Positions 11,905 through 25,058 are shown, counted from the stretch's first letter. The stretch is DNA of 64,000 nucleotides from Sympetrum striolatum (GCA_947579665.1 OX388349.1:18198459-18262458); one strand, 5' to 3'. Made by a program: numbers and translations. The notes: a model not told the origin generated them from the sequence alone.

Positions 11905-14160
11905 CTTAAACTGAGAGATCTAAAAATAATAATAGTAAATTGCAAGAGCTTACGTAATAAACAGGCGGAATTCTTTAACGTTACGATGAGAATTTGCGCG
12001 GATATCATACTAGGATATTTACTCTAAGCGAGATATTTCCCCCGATTATATGATATACCGAAAATATAACTATGTAGATCTAGTGGTAGACTTTTTATAG
12101 CAGTATGGACTCATTTAATTAGTGAGCGCGATGAGTTCGTAGAAAATAGCAGGAGCGAAATCATTTGGTGCTCGATTCAAAGACAAAACGGAAGTAAAAT
12201 TAATGTTTGTTCTTTGTGTCGTCCTCCCGATGAAAAAATAGGATGTATTGTTGTATTATCTGATGCCCTACAGAAAAATTGTGAGAAAATAAAAGATCCA
12301 ATCATCGCCGTAGGAAGAGATTTTTACCTAACCAATATTCATTGGGATAATCTAAAATTCTCCAGCACTAGCAGTGGGAAAACAATTCACGAAATACATC
12401 TTACTTTTTCGTTGCATGGTTTAGATCAGGTAAATATGACGAAAACTCGAACGAATCGTGCGAAGCAAGGTATCAATTTATATTTACTAGCCACTTCCCA
12501 CCCACAAATAATAACTAGCTTCTCTGTAGTTGACGGTACAGTCAGACCATGATGTCATAATGGTAGGGATGAATGTAGTAGTAGCGGTTAGATCTCTTAA
12601 GCCTGTGAGGCAAGTGTGTGTAATTCGCAAAGCAATTATTTCTGAGTTTAAGGTTTTATTTGAACGAAGGCTTGGATAATTTTTTTTACGCTTTTCGAGA
12701 GAAAATACAGTAAAAGATAGTTGGGTAGAGTTTCGACGAATAATCAAAGTAGATTTAGTTAAATACGTTCCTTCTAAACAGTAGGTGAGACGAGGAAGAA
12801 GTTTGAAGCATTGCATAGGAGTCATTCACTCGCGATTGAGAAAACTTAAACCGTACGATGAGATCCATGAGCTTAGTGATCAAAACTATAGAGAAGTGCA
12901 AAAGATATTTGAGGAAGGATCACGAAAAGAATACCAGGAATATAGATCTCGAACCCTGTTAATATCACTAGTTGGCGATTAGAAAGAATTTTGGTCATAA
13001 GTGCGTGACACTCGTGGTGGTCAGTTTTCTATTCCTAGCATTATAAGCGAAGAGGGAATTGCCTTAAATAAATCGGCAGAAATAGCTAACTTACTTAACC
13101 CGTACTTCCAGAAATGTTTCTCATTAAATGATGGTCGAGTTAATGGTTTTACCTCTCGCATTGATTCGGAGATGATTTCCATAGAGATATAAGTTGATGC
13201 GAGTGGAAATTCACTGCAACAGATTGATAGGAAATTCTATCAGAAATCAATTAATGAGGGTACTGTCCCAATATCGTGTAAAAAATTAAACGTCACTCCG
13301 GGGCCTAAGAATGATCAGATTATTATGGGTAATTTTCGTTAACTTCGAATTTATGCAAAATAATGGAGCATATTATAGCAAGCTCCATTATTCAGTCTCT
13401 TACCATAAAGATAGGAATCATTCTGATCCAACACGGATTCCATAAAGGCAAATCTTGTAAGACGCACCTAGAGTTTTTTGTGAATGATGTATATAAAGCG
13501 TAAGGATGTTAGATATCTTTCAAAAACGTTATTTCCACGCAGCAACAAATTTCGCGACAACCCTTAGTGTTAGTGCGCCACACAAAATACCGAAGAGTCA
13601 CGTTTAGCTATTGTTTATCTTTGAAAGAACATATTGGAGATGCGATAGGAAATTGAATAGAATGCAAAGATTAACTAGCAGATCGTTGAGGGGATGCTAA
13701 TCGTGTTTCAAAGAAAAAAGTCATATAACCTCTTATTCAACCTAGCCAAACGAGAAAATACTGTTTCGCGATTATACTGATTATTAATTTTATATTACAG
13801 TACGTGTACGGTATTTGTTTGATTGGTTGTATACGATACTATTTGTACAGAATTGCCATGATAAAACGGTGAGTGTTACTCAGATGAATCAGTACGCGTA
13901 ATCATAGTAAGAGATAGAAGACTAATTCTAAGGATAAATTTACTATGTAAGTTAAGAAAAATTAGGTTCTCAAATGATGCAATCGATATAATGCGACCTC
14001 CCTGTTGATGTGGGCCGCTCTGATACTGCGAGGAAGATTAGAGAAATAAATGCTAGAAGGAATCGCATCAAGAATTCATTTTCTCCGCGGATGATAGGCG
14101 AAAGAAATCGATTAAGAAAATAGGGTTAAGCTGTATGCACCCCCTGCCACACGCGGAAAG
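11905..14160 (+). pseudogene. Degenerate LINE ORF2 (endonuclease and partial reverse transcriptase)
   Basis: This is a decayed non-LTR retrotransposon copy. It begins with an apurinic-type endonuclease region (about 11913-12560) that includes a segment NIHWDNL preceded by a mutated G-D-F motif. A linker region follows (12785-13190), then the start of the reverse transcriptase (about 13250-13500, readable only across stops and frame changes). Near 13580-13760 it resembles the later RT segment of the fragment at 30351-31202 (HIxxAIG..., then LIxPS), so the RT core between them is deleted. About 14060-14110 resembles the LINE C-terminus. Many stops and shifts make it non-functional. Confidence 0.72.
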
Positions 14161-14739
14161 GCGGATTGGATGGTTCTTACATAGACATGGACATATTTTT
14201 ATGGTGTTTTTGTGCTGTCGACATTTAAACTCAATAATCAGAATATGTCGTATTTATAAAACAACATAATTTAAGAGGAAAAATTCATCCGTCACCGCTA
14301 CGATTGGTCTTCGGTTTCCTTCAAAGTCACTGGGTTGTCCAAATTGTAGTGCTACCTCCAAAATACTAACGTTTCAATATCATCTCCTAAATCACTACTA
14401 CTAATTTATTTCTTCTTACATTCACTAACAGATGAAGGAAAGTTTAATTAACCTTCTTTTGATTTCAAAAAACTCTCAAAGGCACTCGAAATCAATATTT
14501 ACAATGATAAAAACCTTACACCTAGAGAAATAATGACAATGTAAGAGAAATTGGCCCTATCAAAACAGGAAATCCAAATATCACTGAGGATTATTATTCA
14601 TCATTATTATTCAATTATTCATTTTACAAACTAAAATCTCAAAAAAGTTTTAATTTTGTCACATAACCGTGAACATATCCTAGTTTTCTATGCATTTTAG
14701 TTTTTTCTAATAATTTAACATATCTTCTATCATATAGCG

Positions 14740-14827
14740 ATACCGGCCCCTGAAATGTAGAAATTTTTTCGCTCTTTCTACTGCCTATGACCCTCTCCCC
14801 CATAGACAAATCCTGGCTGCGCCCCTG
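14740..14827 (-). mobile_element. Possible hAT-type terminus, truncated
   Basis: Read on the minus strand, the sequence begins CAGGGGCGCAGCCAGGATTT at 14827, a classic hAT/MITE end. I find no partner end or 8-bp duplication, so the element is probably truncated. The inner boundary given is arbitrary. Confidence 0.4.
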
Positions 14828-15229
14828 CGACAAAGCAATCATTAATTATCATCTGTATATTCATGTCCACATCCGATAGAATCCGTAGATTCTTACACAT
14901 GGATGATTATGAAAAAAAATCAGCTCCGACATAGACCTCCATCCCCGTAATGTTACTCAATTTTCATGTTTTTACGAGAAGGAGACTATTTAACATAATT
15001 TAAAGCATGTGGAAAATATTTATATGTAATCGTTTTTCTCTCATACTCGGTAACAGTGTGCACATATGCATTATGATTAATCTACGATAATTACTTTGGA
15101 ATCAAGAAAAATATAGGATGATTAATAATATATCCATTCTCCTCCATATGATTCAGCCTCCGAGACATAGAGTTAACCACTTCTTTATTGGAATTCGCTC
15201 CAGGTGAGAAGATCTAATAACTGACGGAA

Positions 15230-15492
15230 GCTCTTCGAAAGCTTTATCGGTTCAGAACCTAAAGACGAAGTAAATGAAATTTAAGTGCAAGTAAAGACCT
15301 AACGCGATCTCCGAGAAGCATCGGCAAAACGTTACAGGGAGGTAATCACAAAACATTATTACTTTTGGTCGTTTATTTCCCCGGGCAATTAGAGAGGTTG
15401 ATGGAGTAGATTACGTGATGATGGTGTTATTACAACCCCTGCCATACCCATTTGGCGGCTCGCGGGGTATATATCTAAATCTAAATCTATAT
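15230..15492 (+). mobile_element. LINE 3' fragment with ATCTAA-type tail
   Basis: This is the last part of LINE ORF2 (readable FFPxAIRE-like segment near 15370), then a 3' UTR carrying CCCCTGCCATACCCATTTGG and GGCTCGCGGGGTAT, ending in repeats of ATCTAA (about 15470-15488). The same UTR and tail end the copy at 30264-31202 on the other strand, which defines the 3' end of the family. It is severely 5'-truncated, as is usual for LINE insertions. Confidence 0.78.
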
Positions 15493-15494
15493 AA

Positions 15495-17900
15495 TTGGTT
15501 TGGAACTACCGCCGAGAAAATTGGAAAGTGTGAACCCGCGAATTGTCCTGGTTGTAGACGAACAATGAATAATAATATGCATAAGAATGTCAATAGTTCT
15601 CAAGGCTTTTGTTTACAGACTAAAAATGAAAAAGATTCGCTTGCGCGGTCCGCTAGTTGTCCGTCTATAGAAGTAGAAGACCTCAATGAAGAAATAGTCA
15701 CCAATAAGCCTGAGTAAGTAAGCCTGAGCTCCTTGCCTTACGACCGGTTTGTTGTTGCGAGTGACGCATAGGCTTTCGAAAATCGGCTGCACTGAAAGCG
15801 AAAGGTTCATCGTGCTTCGAGAAATCAGGAGGCCCTGTCAAATACTTCTAATAAGTGTGGAAAATGAGTCAAAGGACATTGTCTTTCAGTGAACGACCTC
15901 GAATCCTTGGTAGAAGAGGAATGTCCACTGACACACGAAACATGTTCTTGACCGACAATTGTTGATGAATCTGTTCCGAATCCTTCATATCCAATGGTTA
16001 TTTTTCCATAATGAATTGTATCTCTCAGGTAAATATATATATTAATCACAGGGGCGTATAAATATATGTGGAAACCATATCTTACATTCGTTCATTTCCC
16101 GAACAAGAGAAGTTTAAGATAAAAAACTCATTTAACTTAAGCGGAATTCGAGCTCATGCCCTTCCTATGCCAATAACATGTGTCAGACAGCTGCAAAATC
16201 ACCTCTTAATTAGCAACTAGTTATAGTTATGACACTTCCCAACAAACTGAGAAGTCCATTTTAGCAGCTTATTAATAATATTATTATGGCAGCATAATCC
16301 TGGTTAATTAATTAACTTTATAAAGTCAGACGTTCATAAAATACGTATCAGTACTAAAAACTTGGGTTGTTTATTAGGAAGTCTTTGTTTACTAAAATAC
16401 GCTAATACAATAATATTATTTGGGAATATTTTTACGATTGCAATAACATCTAATTTCCTTAGCACCATGGTGAGGAAGGAGCTTTGAATTAGCCAGAGGA
16501 TAGTTTCTACTGGGCGACTGTAAAATGAGGGTCCTGAGTCTAGCTGATATAGGCACGAAAAGGAAAAATATACCTGGCATCTGCAATACTTGCTTTGAAA
16601 GTGCTCGACATATGGTTAAAGCTTTTCCGCGCGAGGTAATGATGAAAATATCATTTCAACATTTGTTTTGTATTGGCGCCTGCAATACTTTGAAGGGATC
16701 AACTTTTGGTTAAAGACTTTCCTCGCGAATTATCAAAGCCTTAATGCATTTCTACGTGAATTTCTCCGCGCGAAGGCAACACAATTAACTAATGACCAAG
16801 GTCACCGAGCTCCCTGTTACAAAATTTAAGACAAGTCCGATATATGCGCAGAAATTGTTCGGTTTTTATGAAATCATGTTTTTTTTAACTTTGGAATTGG
16901 TATTTTTCCTTTTAACTCCGGACGGACAATGATTTCATGTATTCTAGTTGACAAATGGTGTATATAAATTTATATTACGAATTTCCTTCGTCTGCATGAT
17001 TAAGTTGGTGAAAAATTATATTCCGTAGACAAAATACAAATTTTACGATGTGTCATAGTAACTCAGTAATCGCTCTAACGACTTCTCGAATTCTAATTGC
17101 TGAATGGAAAACATAAGACTTGTAATCAAAAATCCTCCTCGGAATGTTTATCACAAATAATGAATATCCTATGTTTGAACTGGACGTTTAAAGAATTACA
17201 TTTACATTAATATCCAGCAGGCAGCCGTAAGACGTATGTTCGAGTGAGAAACCAAACTACCAAAATAACGCCTTATTAGCGCACAAATTATCCAGAAAAA
17301 GAGACCATTATAGGCCATCTGTTCTCGCTATAATCTCGCAAAACATCATTTTCCTCTAGACTCCAAAATTCTCGTTTTCTAAAGGTGAGAATCGCCACAT
17401 CGCGTATTTCTACTCCAATCCCACTTATTCCTTATTGCTACGCATTATTAAAACCGAATAGCATTCTTCAAATTATTAAGAATTAAATTTCAATTATTTT
17501 CCATGTATTTTATTGCATTTAAGATTGAAATTAGAATAAATATATATTTAACCTATCGTTCTATAAATACGATAACTATATGTGAAAGAGAAACGCCGAA
17601 ATAAACATGACGAACTCGGGGAGAGATCGCGCGAAGGCTCTAAGAAGAGTTCGAAAGAGAGGAAATTTGTGTAAGTTCTAGGCTCCGACTCAAATATTAC
17701 CGCTTTTCGAGGCTTTCCTCGGTGTTGCCAGTCAGTCACAGAAAGAAGAATTCCAAATAGTTTCTGTGAAAGCCACTGGTGCGCGCGCAAAGTGTTGCGA
17801 TAATTTTTTCCGCCACTGTACTGTTGGTGGCATGTAGTACCACGAATGTGATCGGACATACATCTCTGCTGTAGCACAGCAATAAACTTAGAACGCTGCT
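15495..17900. other. Gene-free stretch with one short duplication
   Basis: I recognise no protein. Apart from a duplicated segment near 16573-16735, I see no repeat or terminal structure. A moderately GC-rich island at about 17600-17870 holds a 109-codon minus-strand frame of low complexity that I do not regard as a gene. Confidence 0.5.
16573..16735 (+). repeat. Short tandem duplication, about 100 bp
   Basis: Two segments share CTGCAATACTT, then TGGTTAAAG, then TTCCxCGCGA, at about 16580-16635 and 16680-16730. They are diverged. A partial third CCGCGCGA lies near 16777. Confidence 0.5.
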
Positions 17901-18454
17901 ACTTCATTAAGTGCAAAACCTTTTTAATTTGCCTTCAAGATAATTAACATTTACTTTACTTAACTTTAATTTTACTTTTCCACAAACACGGAGTATATCG
18001 GTATATGGTAATAAATTCTCCCATTTGAAGAAACGAGTTAAGTCTGAAGCTAACAGGAAGACACACGTTTAGACTTGCTCGCAGTCATGACTGTTCACTT
18101 GGGTGGTCCTTATTTATATGGAAAAATTTTTTTTTGAGATATTCTTTCGGGAATCCCTCTAATGTTGTTCCATGTGGTTAGAAAATAAATCGTGTAAAAT
18201 ATGATTTAAATCGGAAAACGAAAAGACGTGTCGCATCGCACTTAAAGTTTATATTTTTCGATATTTTTGACATTTTTTCGGCCATTACATCTAAATACAG
18301 AGTCTTTCCATATGTTAACTGCTTTGGTTTTTATCAATACATTAGTAGACATTAACTGTGATTTTCGTAAAATATTAATTAGATCAGCGCAGTAGTTTTC
18401 GAGATTCAGCCCAAATAGTGAGCGGGCGTCATATAAGTTACGCCGCACCGTGAT

Positions 18455-18625
18455 TTGATACAATCGCTGTCCTCGATTACAACAAAGTAGCACATATTAT
18501 GAGAATAAGTTTCTGAATTTTAAGACATCAAACACAATGTGAATTGAAAAAAAGGACAAGGGCATTTATTTCGTAGATTATCAGATTTCCAATACTCCCC
18601 GTATTACGAGCGGGGTAAATACAAT
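18455..18625 (+). repeat. Dispersed direct repeat, copy 1
   Basis: This segment matches 19643-19800 in the same orientation. Both share TGTCCxCGATTACA, CAAAGT, a TATAATACGAATATCTGTTTC-like stretch and an AATATTxCTCGTATxAxGAGC end. It is about 160 bp and non-coding. The 1.2 kb between the copies shows no gene I recognise. An open minus-strand frame (19077-18799) may be an old transposon piece, but I cannot place it. Confidence 0.55.
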
Positions 18626-19642
18626 CATTTATCATTATCATCGGTCTCTTTCGGTCACCTCACCTTTATCCGGGAGTTGTTCGTTAGTCATCCCGAACGG
18701 GCCCTCATCAGCGAAAGGGTTGATATTGCCTCTTCAGCGAGTTAGTTCATTACATTGATTGTTTCTTTTGCAATCACTTGCTACATCACTGAGGGAGATC
18801 AGTTTTTTAAATCCAACCAATTCTCATGTTTTCTCAGCAGCTTTTCAGTTTCCTTCGTTCTCGGAGGCTGTTGACTCCAGACTTTGGTGTCTCTGTGGAG
18901 TATCGGCTCTATGTAACTAGTGATGAAACCTTCTTTGTTGTTGTGTGGCGACAGTCGGCTACGTATTAGTAAAAACCCAGTTATTTTACATCGATTATTT
19001 GCCAAGTTATATCGTTTTTTGCATTTACGGGGTAGGGAGCCTCGTAGTAGGTGTTGCTGCAATTTGACAGTTGCCACATGGAATCACTTTTTTGAGATAT
19101 CAGTTTGAAGCCGTTTTTTCTCTTTGTTATTTGATAGTTTTGTTATGCTGTATGTCATCTACCTTTCCAGAATAAGTAGGAGTTATTAGTTACTCATCAT
19201 GGTTCACTTCTTTTTCATTTTGAGAGGCACAAAGGCGGTTCTGGTAATTGTTGAAGGACTTCTGGAAGTCAATTCTTTTTGGGGTCCATTTCCTCGTAGA
19301 TTGGATCAAAGTCTGGTTAGGTATTAGTCGTTAATTAGTTATTATATTAAGAGTTGATGGTATACGTAGAATTATTTGTTCTTACGTGTAAAACAGTGTA
19401 GTAGTTTCAGTAATGTGATTTACGGTGTCGATGTTCAATTAGCTAGTAATGGACACGTTCTTCAAGTATCTTTTGATTCATTACTGGTATATATGTTTTG
19501 CTAACTCTCTTTGCGAGGTACAAGTTTTTAGCAAATTTAAAGTAAAGTTGTCCACCATTATTATGATAACTATTTTCGTGCAGGTTTTTAGTTTCCTCGG
19601 GCATCATCATTTACTTCGCATCTTCCATGAATAGGAGCGCTG

Positions 19643-19805
19643 TAATATGAAACAATTGCTGTCCACGATTACATCAAAGTTCCTCTTATAATACGAATAT
19701 CTGTTTCTGTATTTCAAAACATAAAAAAAAACGCTGAATTGGAAAATAAGACCACGCGCATATTTTATGCTATATCCAATATTTCTCGTATCAGGAGCGA
19801 AGTGC
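19643..19805 (+). repeat. Dispersed direct repeat, copy 2
   Basis: The partner of 18455-18625. The two copies could be the two ends of one inserted block or two independent insertions. Confidence 0.55.
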
Positions 19806-20236
19806 TTTAATTTATCATTACTATTGTAATAGAATTATTTACGAAGGGTAGTAATTATTTGAGATTTAGTATTTTCGTTCAAAAAAAGTAAATCGCTGGC
19901 TATCGCAATAAAATAAACCCTTTATACATACTCCAAAGGTTTGAAACTGTTAAATTACTTATAAATAGGAAAAATATCAAAGTTAATGCAATATTGGTAC
20001 ATAAATGTTTAAATTGTTTTTTAATTATTATATATAGAAAAAGATATTTGGTTAAAAAAGTTAACATTTATATTTTTAACCCGCCTTCCTAGGTAAAGTA
20101 GACTTTTGCTAAATATAGTATAAGTATGATACTGAATTATATCTCAACGAATCGTAATGTTACAGTTTACCTAGGGATATATTTTTTTTTCAGTTAAAAA
20201 AATCCACATTATTCTGGAGATGCAGCATTCATGTCA

Positions 20237-20690
20237 ATTTTTAATAACGAAAGTACCAATTTTCCTCGAGAGATGGCATTATTGGCGAAATTTATAAATA
20301 AAAGTTCCAATTTTCCTCAAGAGATGGCACAAGTGGCGAAGTTTATAACCAAAAGTTCCAATTTTCCTCAAGAGATGGCACTAGTGGCGAAGTTAATAAT
20401 CAAACTTTCCAATTTTCCTCAAGAGATGGCATTAGTGACGAAGTTTATAACCAAAAGTTACAATTTTTCTCAAGAGATGGCACTAGTGGCGAAGTTTATA
20501 AACAAAAGTACCAATTTCCCTCAAGAGATGGCACTAGTGGCGAAGTTTATAACCAAAAGTTCCAATTTTCCTCAAGAGATGGCATTAGTGTCAAAGTTTA
20601 TAACTAGAAGTTCCAATTTTCCTCAAGAGATGGCAGTAATGGCGAAGTTTTTAAACAAAAGTTCCAATTTTCCTCAAGAGATGGCACTAG
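20237..20690 (+). repeat. 51-bp minisatellite, left arm, about 9 units
   Basis: The 51-bp unit (key part TTTTCCTCAAGAGATGGCA) is tandemly repeated. Because 51 is a multiple of three and the unit lacks a stop in one frame, a 180-codon frame stays open (20231-20773), encoding 17-residue repeats with the core SNFPQEMALVAKF. I see no sign that it is translated. Unit-to-unit differences are mostly single bases (for example ACTAGTGG versus ATTAGTG). Confidence 0.9.
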
Positions 20691-21656
20691 TGTACCATAG
20701 TACAATTATTAAAAAAAATGAAAAAGACAGAGTAGGGTGTGGGAAAAAATCTTTGCAACTGAAGGTTGACTAAGAAAAAACTTAAGTTATGGGAAAACAC
20801 CCACAGAGAAGGGGGGTGAAAAAAACGGGGGTTATTTATAAATGCGACCTTTAGCTATTCGCAATTAAATAATTTTCAAAAGTTACGATAAGAATAGATT
20901 AAAATTGCGCATTGCTGGAAAAAATTACACATGAATAAAGGGTAGATTATGATCCAATTTGATGTAAATATCATTGCCGCAAGTTGAAATGTATTGGAGA
21001 AATTAGATGATTAAATACAATGTGGCGTCACCATTCTGCTGGTTGCGTACTCAATTTTCGTTTTGCATCGCTGCAAGTGCAATTGAAAATACTTGGAAGG
21101 AACAAATAAATAGGAAGTTAGTGCATTAAATTGACTACAAACTGTGTTAAAAACCATGTTTCTACGTAGCAAAGTTACGATGAAAATAATTAATATAGTT
21201 CTCCATCGTTTAAGTATGCATTTGATAACATCGACCTAATTCATACGTTTCCTTTTTTAAATAAAAAAAGTTATTTCTATTAAATTATTTACTTTCATCA
21301 ATTAATTGTTATATTGATTACTGACATAGTATTAATTACACTATGAAACATTTTTAAATTCTTGGTTCGATGTTCTGAGATAGTAAGGTGATTTTAGAAT
21401 TTTTTTCTCATACTGATTTTAAATCTGATTCTAGTTTTTCTGTATCATGTATGGTTTTTATACAATTCAATATTGAATTTTTGAAAAAAAAATGAAATTT
21501 TGAACCTGGAAAATAATTATTAGAGTCTGCTTTAAGTATTGTGTATTTTTAACTCTGTATAAAATTAGAATCATGCAACGCAATACAGTAGAAAATAGTA
21601 CATATTGACTTAAAAATGCTATAATTATTATGAAAACACAAGACCTACATGACAAT

Positions 21657-23379
21657 TTAATTCCTCTTCATCACTGATTTCACTGCTTCAACGTCTTTCT
21701 GACGACGGTTGAAACTTCTCTTCCTTGATGTCTCCCTTCAACATTTCCGTCTCTTTTTAGCATTAAACAGTAGTCAGCCATCATATTTGTATTCCACCTT
21801 CCCTGGTATCTCTTTTCCATGTCCTTTATGTCCTAGTGGAAACGTTCTCCTTGTTCTCACTGACATCGCCGAGGTTTGCAGGGAAATAGTCAATATGTGA
21901 ATGTAGAAAGTGAAGCTTGACACTCATGTTAAATCCTAATTCCTTGAAACTCTGCAACATTTTTTTAAACATGGTTGTGTATTTTGTGTTTTTTTGTTGC
22001 CCAAGAAGTTTGCCACTACCTCTTTAAACAAAACCCAGGCCCTTTTTTCCACTGCATTCATTGTACGTTCAAACAAATTGTCTTTCATTATATTTCTGAT
22101 CTGTGGTCCCACAAAGATCCTTTCTTTAAGTTTTTCATAAGATACTTTAGGATATCTTGTTACCAAGTACTGGAAGCAGTCACCTTCCGTTGGAAGAGCT
22201 TTAGTGAACTGCTACATTAATCCGAGTTTTATGTGCTGAGGAGGTAATAGTTTCTTGCTTCGTTGAACGAGTGGTACATTTATTATGTTCTGTGTACCAG
22301 GTTGGAGGGCTTTTCTTTCGGGCCAGTCTGTCTTCTTCCAATGCTTGTCTTTGGTTAGGCTGTTCTATTCACACATGAAACACGGCATTTATGTATAGCC
22401 AGATTGTTGACCAAGTAACACACCAACTACTTTTAAATCCCCACAAATTGTCCAAGAATGTTTTACATAGTTCACGTACTTGAGCAGATCTTTGGGATTT
22501 TCATACGACTCCTTTAGATGTACTGAATGCGCAATGGGTACTGAACCAAACAAATTTCCATCATGTATAAGTACACCTCTTTGGCTACTTTTGGACGAAT
22601 CTATGAATAACCTCCACTCACTTGGATTGTGATTGAAATTAAAGAAATTCAATAAACCCTCAATATCACAACAATAAACCAGAGAGACTTCTTCTTTAAA
22701 AAATTTTATTAATTCCTTTTCTCTGGTCCTATACCAAGCGAACGAAACTCCAGGTAGTAGAAGATTTTTTGCTTTCAATCTTGATTCAAGCAATTGGGCA
22801 GCATCTTTTGTCAGATTTAAGTCAAGAGTTAAATCATTCAGTTCATCTTGATTGAATAATTTTGGCGCAGAATCTTCTTCCGGCTCCTAAAAATCAGCAT
22901 CACAGCTTTCAATTTCTAAGTCGCTTTTCTGCGGCACATCTTCAAGAACGTTCGGTGGAACTGGGATAGGGAGAGTTACAATGCGTAACTGGTCGTATGG
23001 CCGAAGGAATGTTCGGATATTTTATATCCTTCTTCCTTTTTGTTTTATGACCTTGAACGTTAACCATACAAAAATAACGATCGTTAACATGATTTTGTGG
23101 CTCCCGCCAAACCATTGGGATTGCAAAAGGCATTGATTTTTTTACACCATTTTTCCAGTCATCATTTTTCAGTCTCAGTCCCTCAACACATGTACGGCAT
23201 ACTTTGTGCGGTGCCCAGCTTTTGTCTTCATCACCAAGCCTTATCACGAAGTATGCATATTAGACGTTTCTCACGAAACTATTAATGTCCTGTCTTTGCT
23301 TAGCAATTACGTAGCTACCACACATATAACAAAACACGTTTGGGTTATTCAAAAATTCAGAGTTTCAAGGATTTAGCAT
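21657..23379 (-). pseudogene. Broken gene of the palindromic element (possible transposase-like family)
   Basis: The frame starts at ATG 23379 but has a stop at codon 5, and more stops and shifts follow. In order it shows a cysteine pair FCYMCG, then GDEDKSWAPHKVCRTCVEG and a PMVWREP segment (23250-22950); then EWRLFIDSSKSS and GNLFGSVPIAHSVHLKE; then a segment matching LLGQQSGYT (ends near 22389); then PKVSYEKLKERIFVGPQIR (22160-22090); and last MSVKLHFLHSHIDYFP and YQGRW..NMMADYC (21930-21750). This order matches a large uncharacterised arthropod repeat-protein family. A second copy lies at 31441-33059. Acidic residues in the EWRLFID and later blocks could belong to an RNase H-like DDE site, but that is inference. 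The gene's 3' end lies within the left inverted arm. Confidence 0.7.
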
Positions 23380-23391
23380 AAGTGAATTAAA

Positions 23392-23655
23392 ATGAGTGTC
23401 AAGCTTCACTTTCTACATTCACATATTGACTATTTCCCTGCAAACCTCGGCGATGTCAGTGAAGAACAAGGAGTACTTTTCCACCAGGACATGGAAAAGA
23501 GATACCAGGGAAGGTGGAATACAAATATGATGGCTGACTACTGTTTAATGCTAAAAAGAGACGGAAATGTTGAAGGGAGACAATCAAGGAAGAGAAGTTT
23601 CAACCATCGTCAGAAAGACGTAGAAGCAGTGAAATCAGTGAAGAAGAGGAATTAA
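23392..23655 (+). pseudogene. Inverted duplicate of the gene's C-terminal end
   Basis: An open 87-codon frame encodes the same C-terminal block (MSVKLHFLHSHIDYFP, then YQGRW and MMADYC) as the minus-strand gene's end at 21657-21930. Here it is on the opposite strand because it belongs to the right arm. It stays open where the left copy has a small insertion. It has no N-terminal part, so it cannot make the family's protein. Confidence 0.75.
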
Positions 23656-24599
23656 ATTGTCATGTAGGTCTTGTGTCTTCATTTCATTTTCTACTGTATT
23701 GCGTTGCATGATTCTAATTTTATACAAATAATCTAATTTTATAAAAATACACAATTTTTAAATCAAACTCAAATAATTATTTTCTAGGTTCAAAATTTCA
23801 TTTTTTTCAAAACTTCAATACTGAATTGTATAAAAACCTTACATGATACAGAAAAACTAGAATCAGATTTAAAATCAGTATGAAAAATACTTCTAAAATC
23901 ACCTCACTATCTTAGAACATCGAACCAAAAATTTAAAAATATTTCATAGTGTAATTAGTGCAATATAAGTAAACAATATAACAATTAATTGATGAAAGTA
24001 AATAATTTAATAGATATAACTTTTTTATTTAAAAAAGGAAGCGTACGAATTAGGTCGATGTTATCAAATGCATACTTCAGCGATGGAGAACTATATTAAT
24101 TATTTTCATCGTAACTTTGCTACGTAGAAACATGGTTTTTAACACAGTTTGTAGTCAATTTAATGCACTAACTTCCTATTTATTTGTTCCTTCCAAGTAT
24201 TTTCAATTGCACTTGCAGCGATGCAAAACGAAAATTGAGTACGAAACCAGCAGAATGGTGACGCCACATTGTATTTAATCATCTAATTTCTCCAATACAT
24301 TGCAACTTGCGGCAATGATATTTACATCAAATTGGATCATAATCTACCCTTTATACATGAGTTATTTTTTCCAGCAATGCATAATTTTAATCTATTCTTA
24401 TCGTAACTTTTGAAAATCATTTGATTGCAAATAGCTAAACGTCGCATTTATAAATAACCCCCGTATTTTCCACCCCCCTTCTCTGTGGGTGTTTTCCCGT
24501 AACATGGGTTTTTTCTTGGTCAACCTTCAGTTGCAAAAATTTTTTCCCACACCCTACTCTCCCTTTTTTCATTTTTTTAATACTATTACTATGGCACAG

Positions 24600-25058
24600 T
24601 AGAGCCATCTCTTGAGGGAAATTGAAACTTTTGTTTATAAACTTTGCCACTAGTGCCATCTCTTGAGGAAAATTGGAACTTTTGGTTATAAACTTCGACA
24701 CTAATGCCATCTATTGAGGAAAATTGGAACTTTTGGTTATAGACTTCGACACTAATGCCATCTATTGAGGAAAATTGGAACTTTTGGTTATAAACTTCGA
24801 CACAAATGCCATCTGTTGAGGAAAATTGGAACTTTTGTTATAAACTGCGCCACTAATGCCATCTCTTGAGGAAAATTTGAACTTTTGTTTATAAAATTCA
24901 TCACTAATGCCATCTCTTGAGGAAAATTTGAAATTTTGTTTATAAACTTCGCCACTAATGCCATCTCTTGAGGAAAATTTGAACTTTTGTTTATAAACTT
25001 CGCCACTAATGCCATCTCTAGAGGAAAATTGGTACTTTCGTTATTAAACATTGACATT
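24600..25058 (-). repeat. 51-bp minisatellite, right arm, about 9 units
   Basis: The mirror image of the left array, with the same 51-bp unit read on the minus strand. Open stretches at 25057-24788 and 24710-24435 encode the same SNFPQEMALVAKF-type repeats, interrupted by small indels. Confidence 0.9.

Noticed and set aside
18242..19108. Frames of 60-92 codons as a gene
   Set aside because: No family resemblance I can defend; part of the stretch is a direct repeat. It may be an old transposon piece but I cannot support a call.
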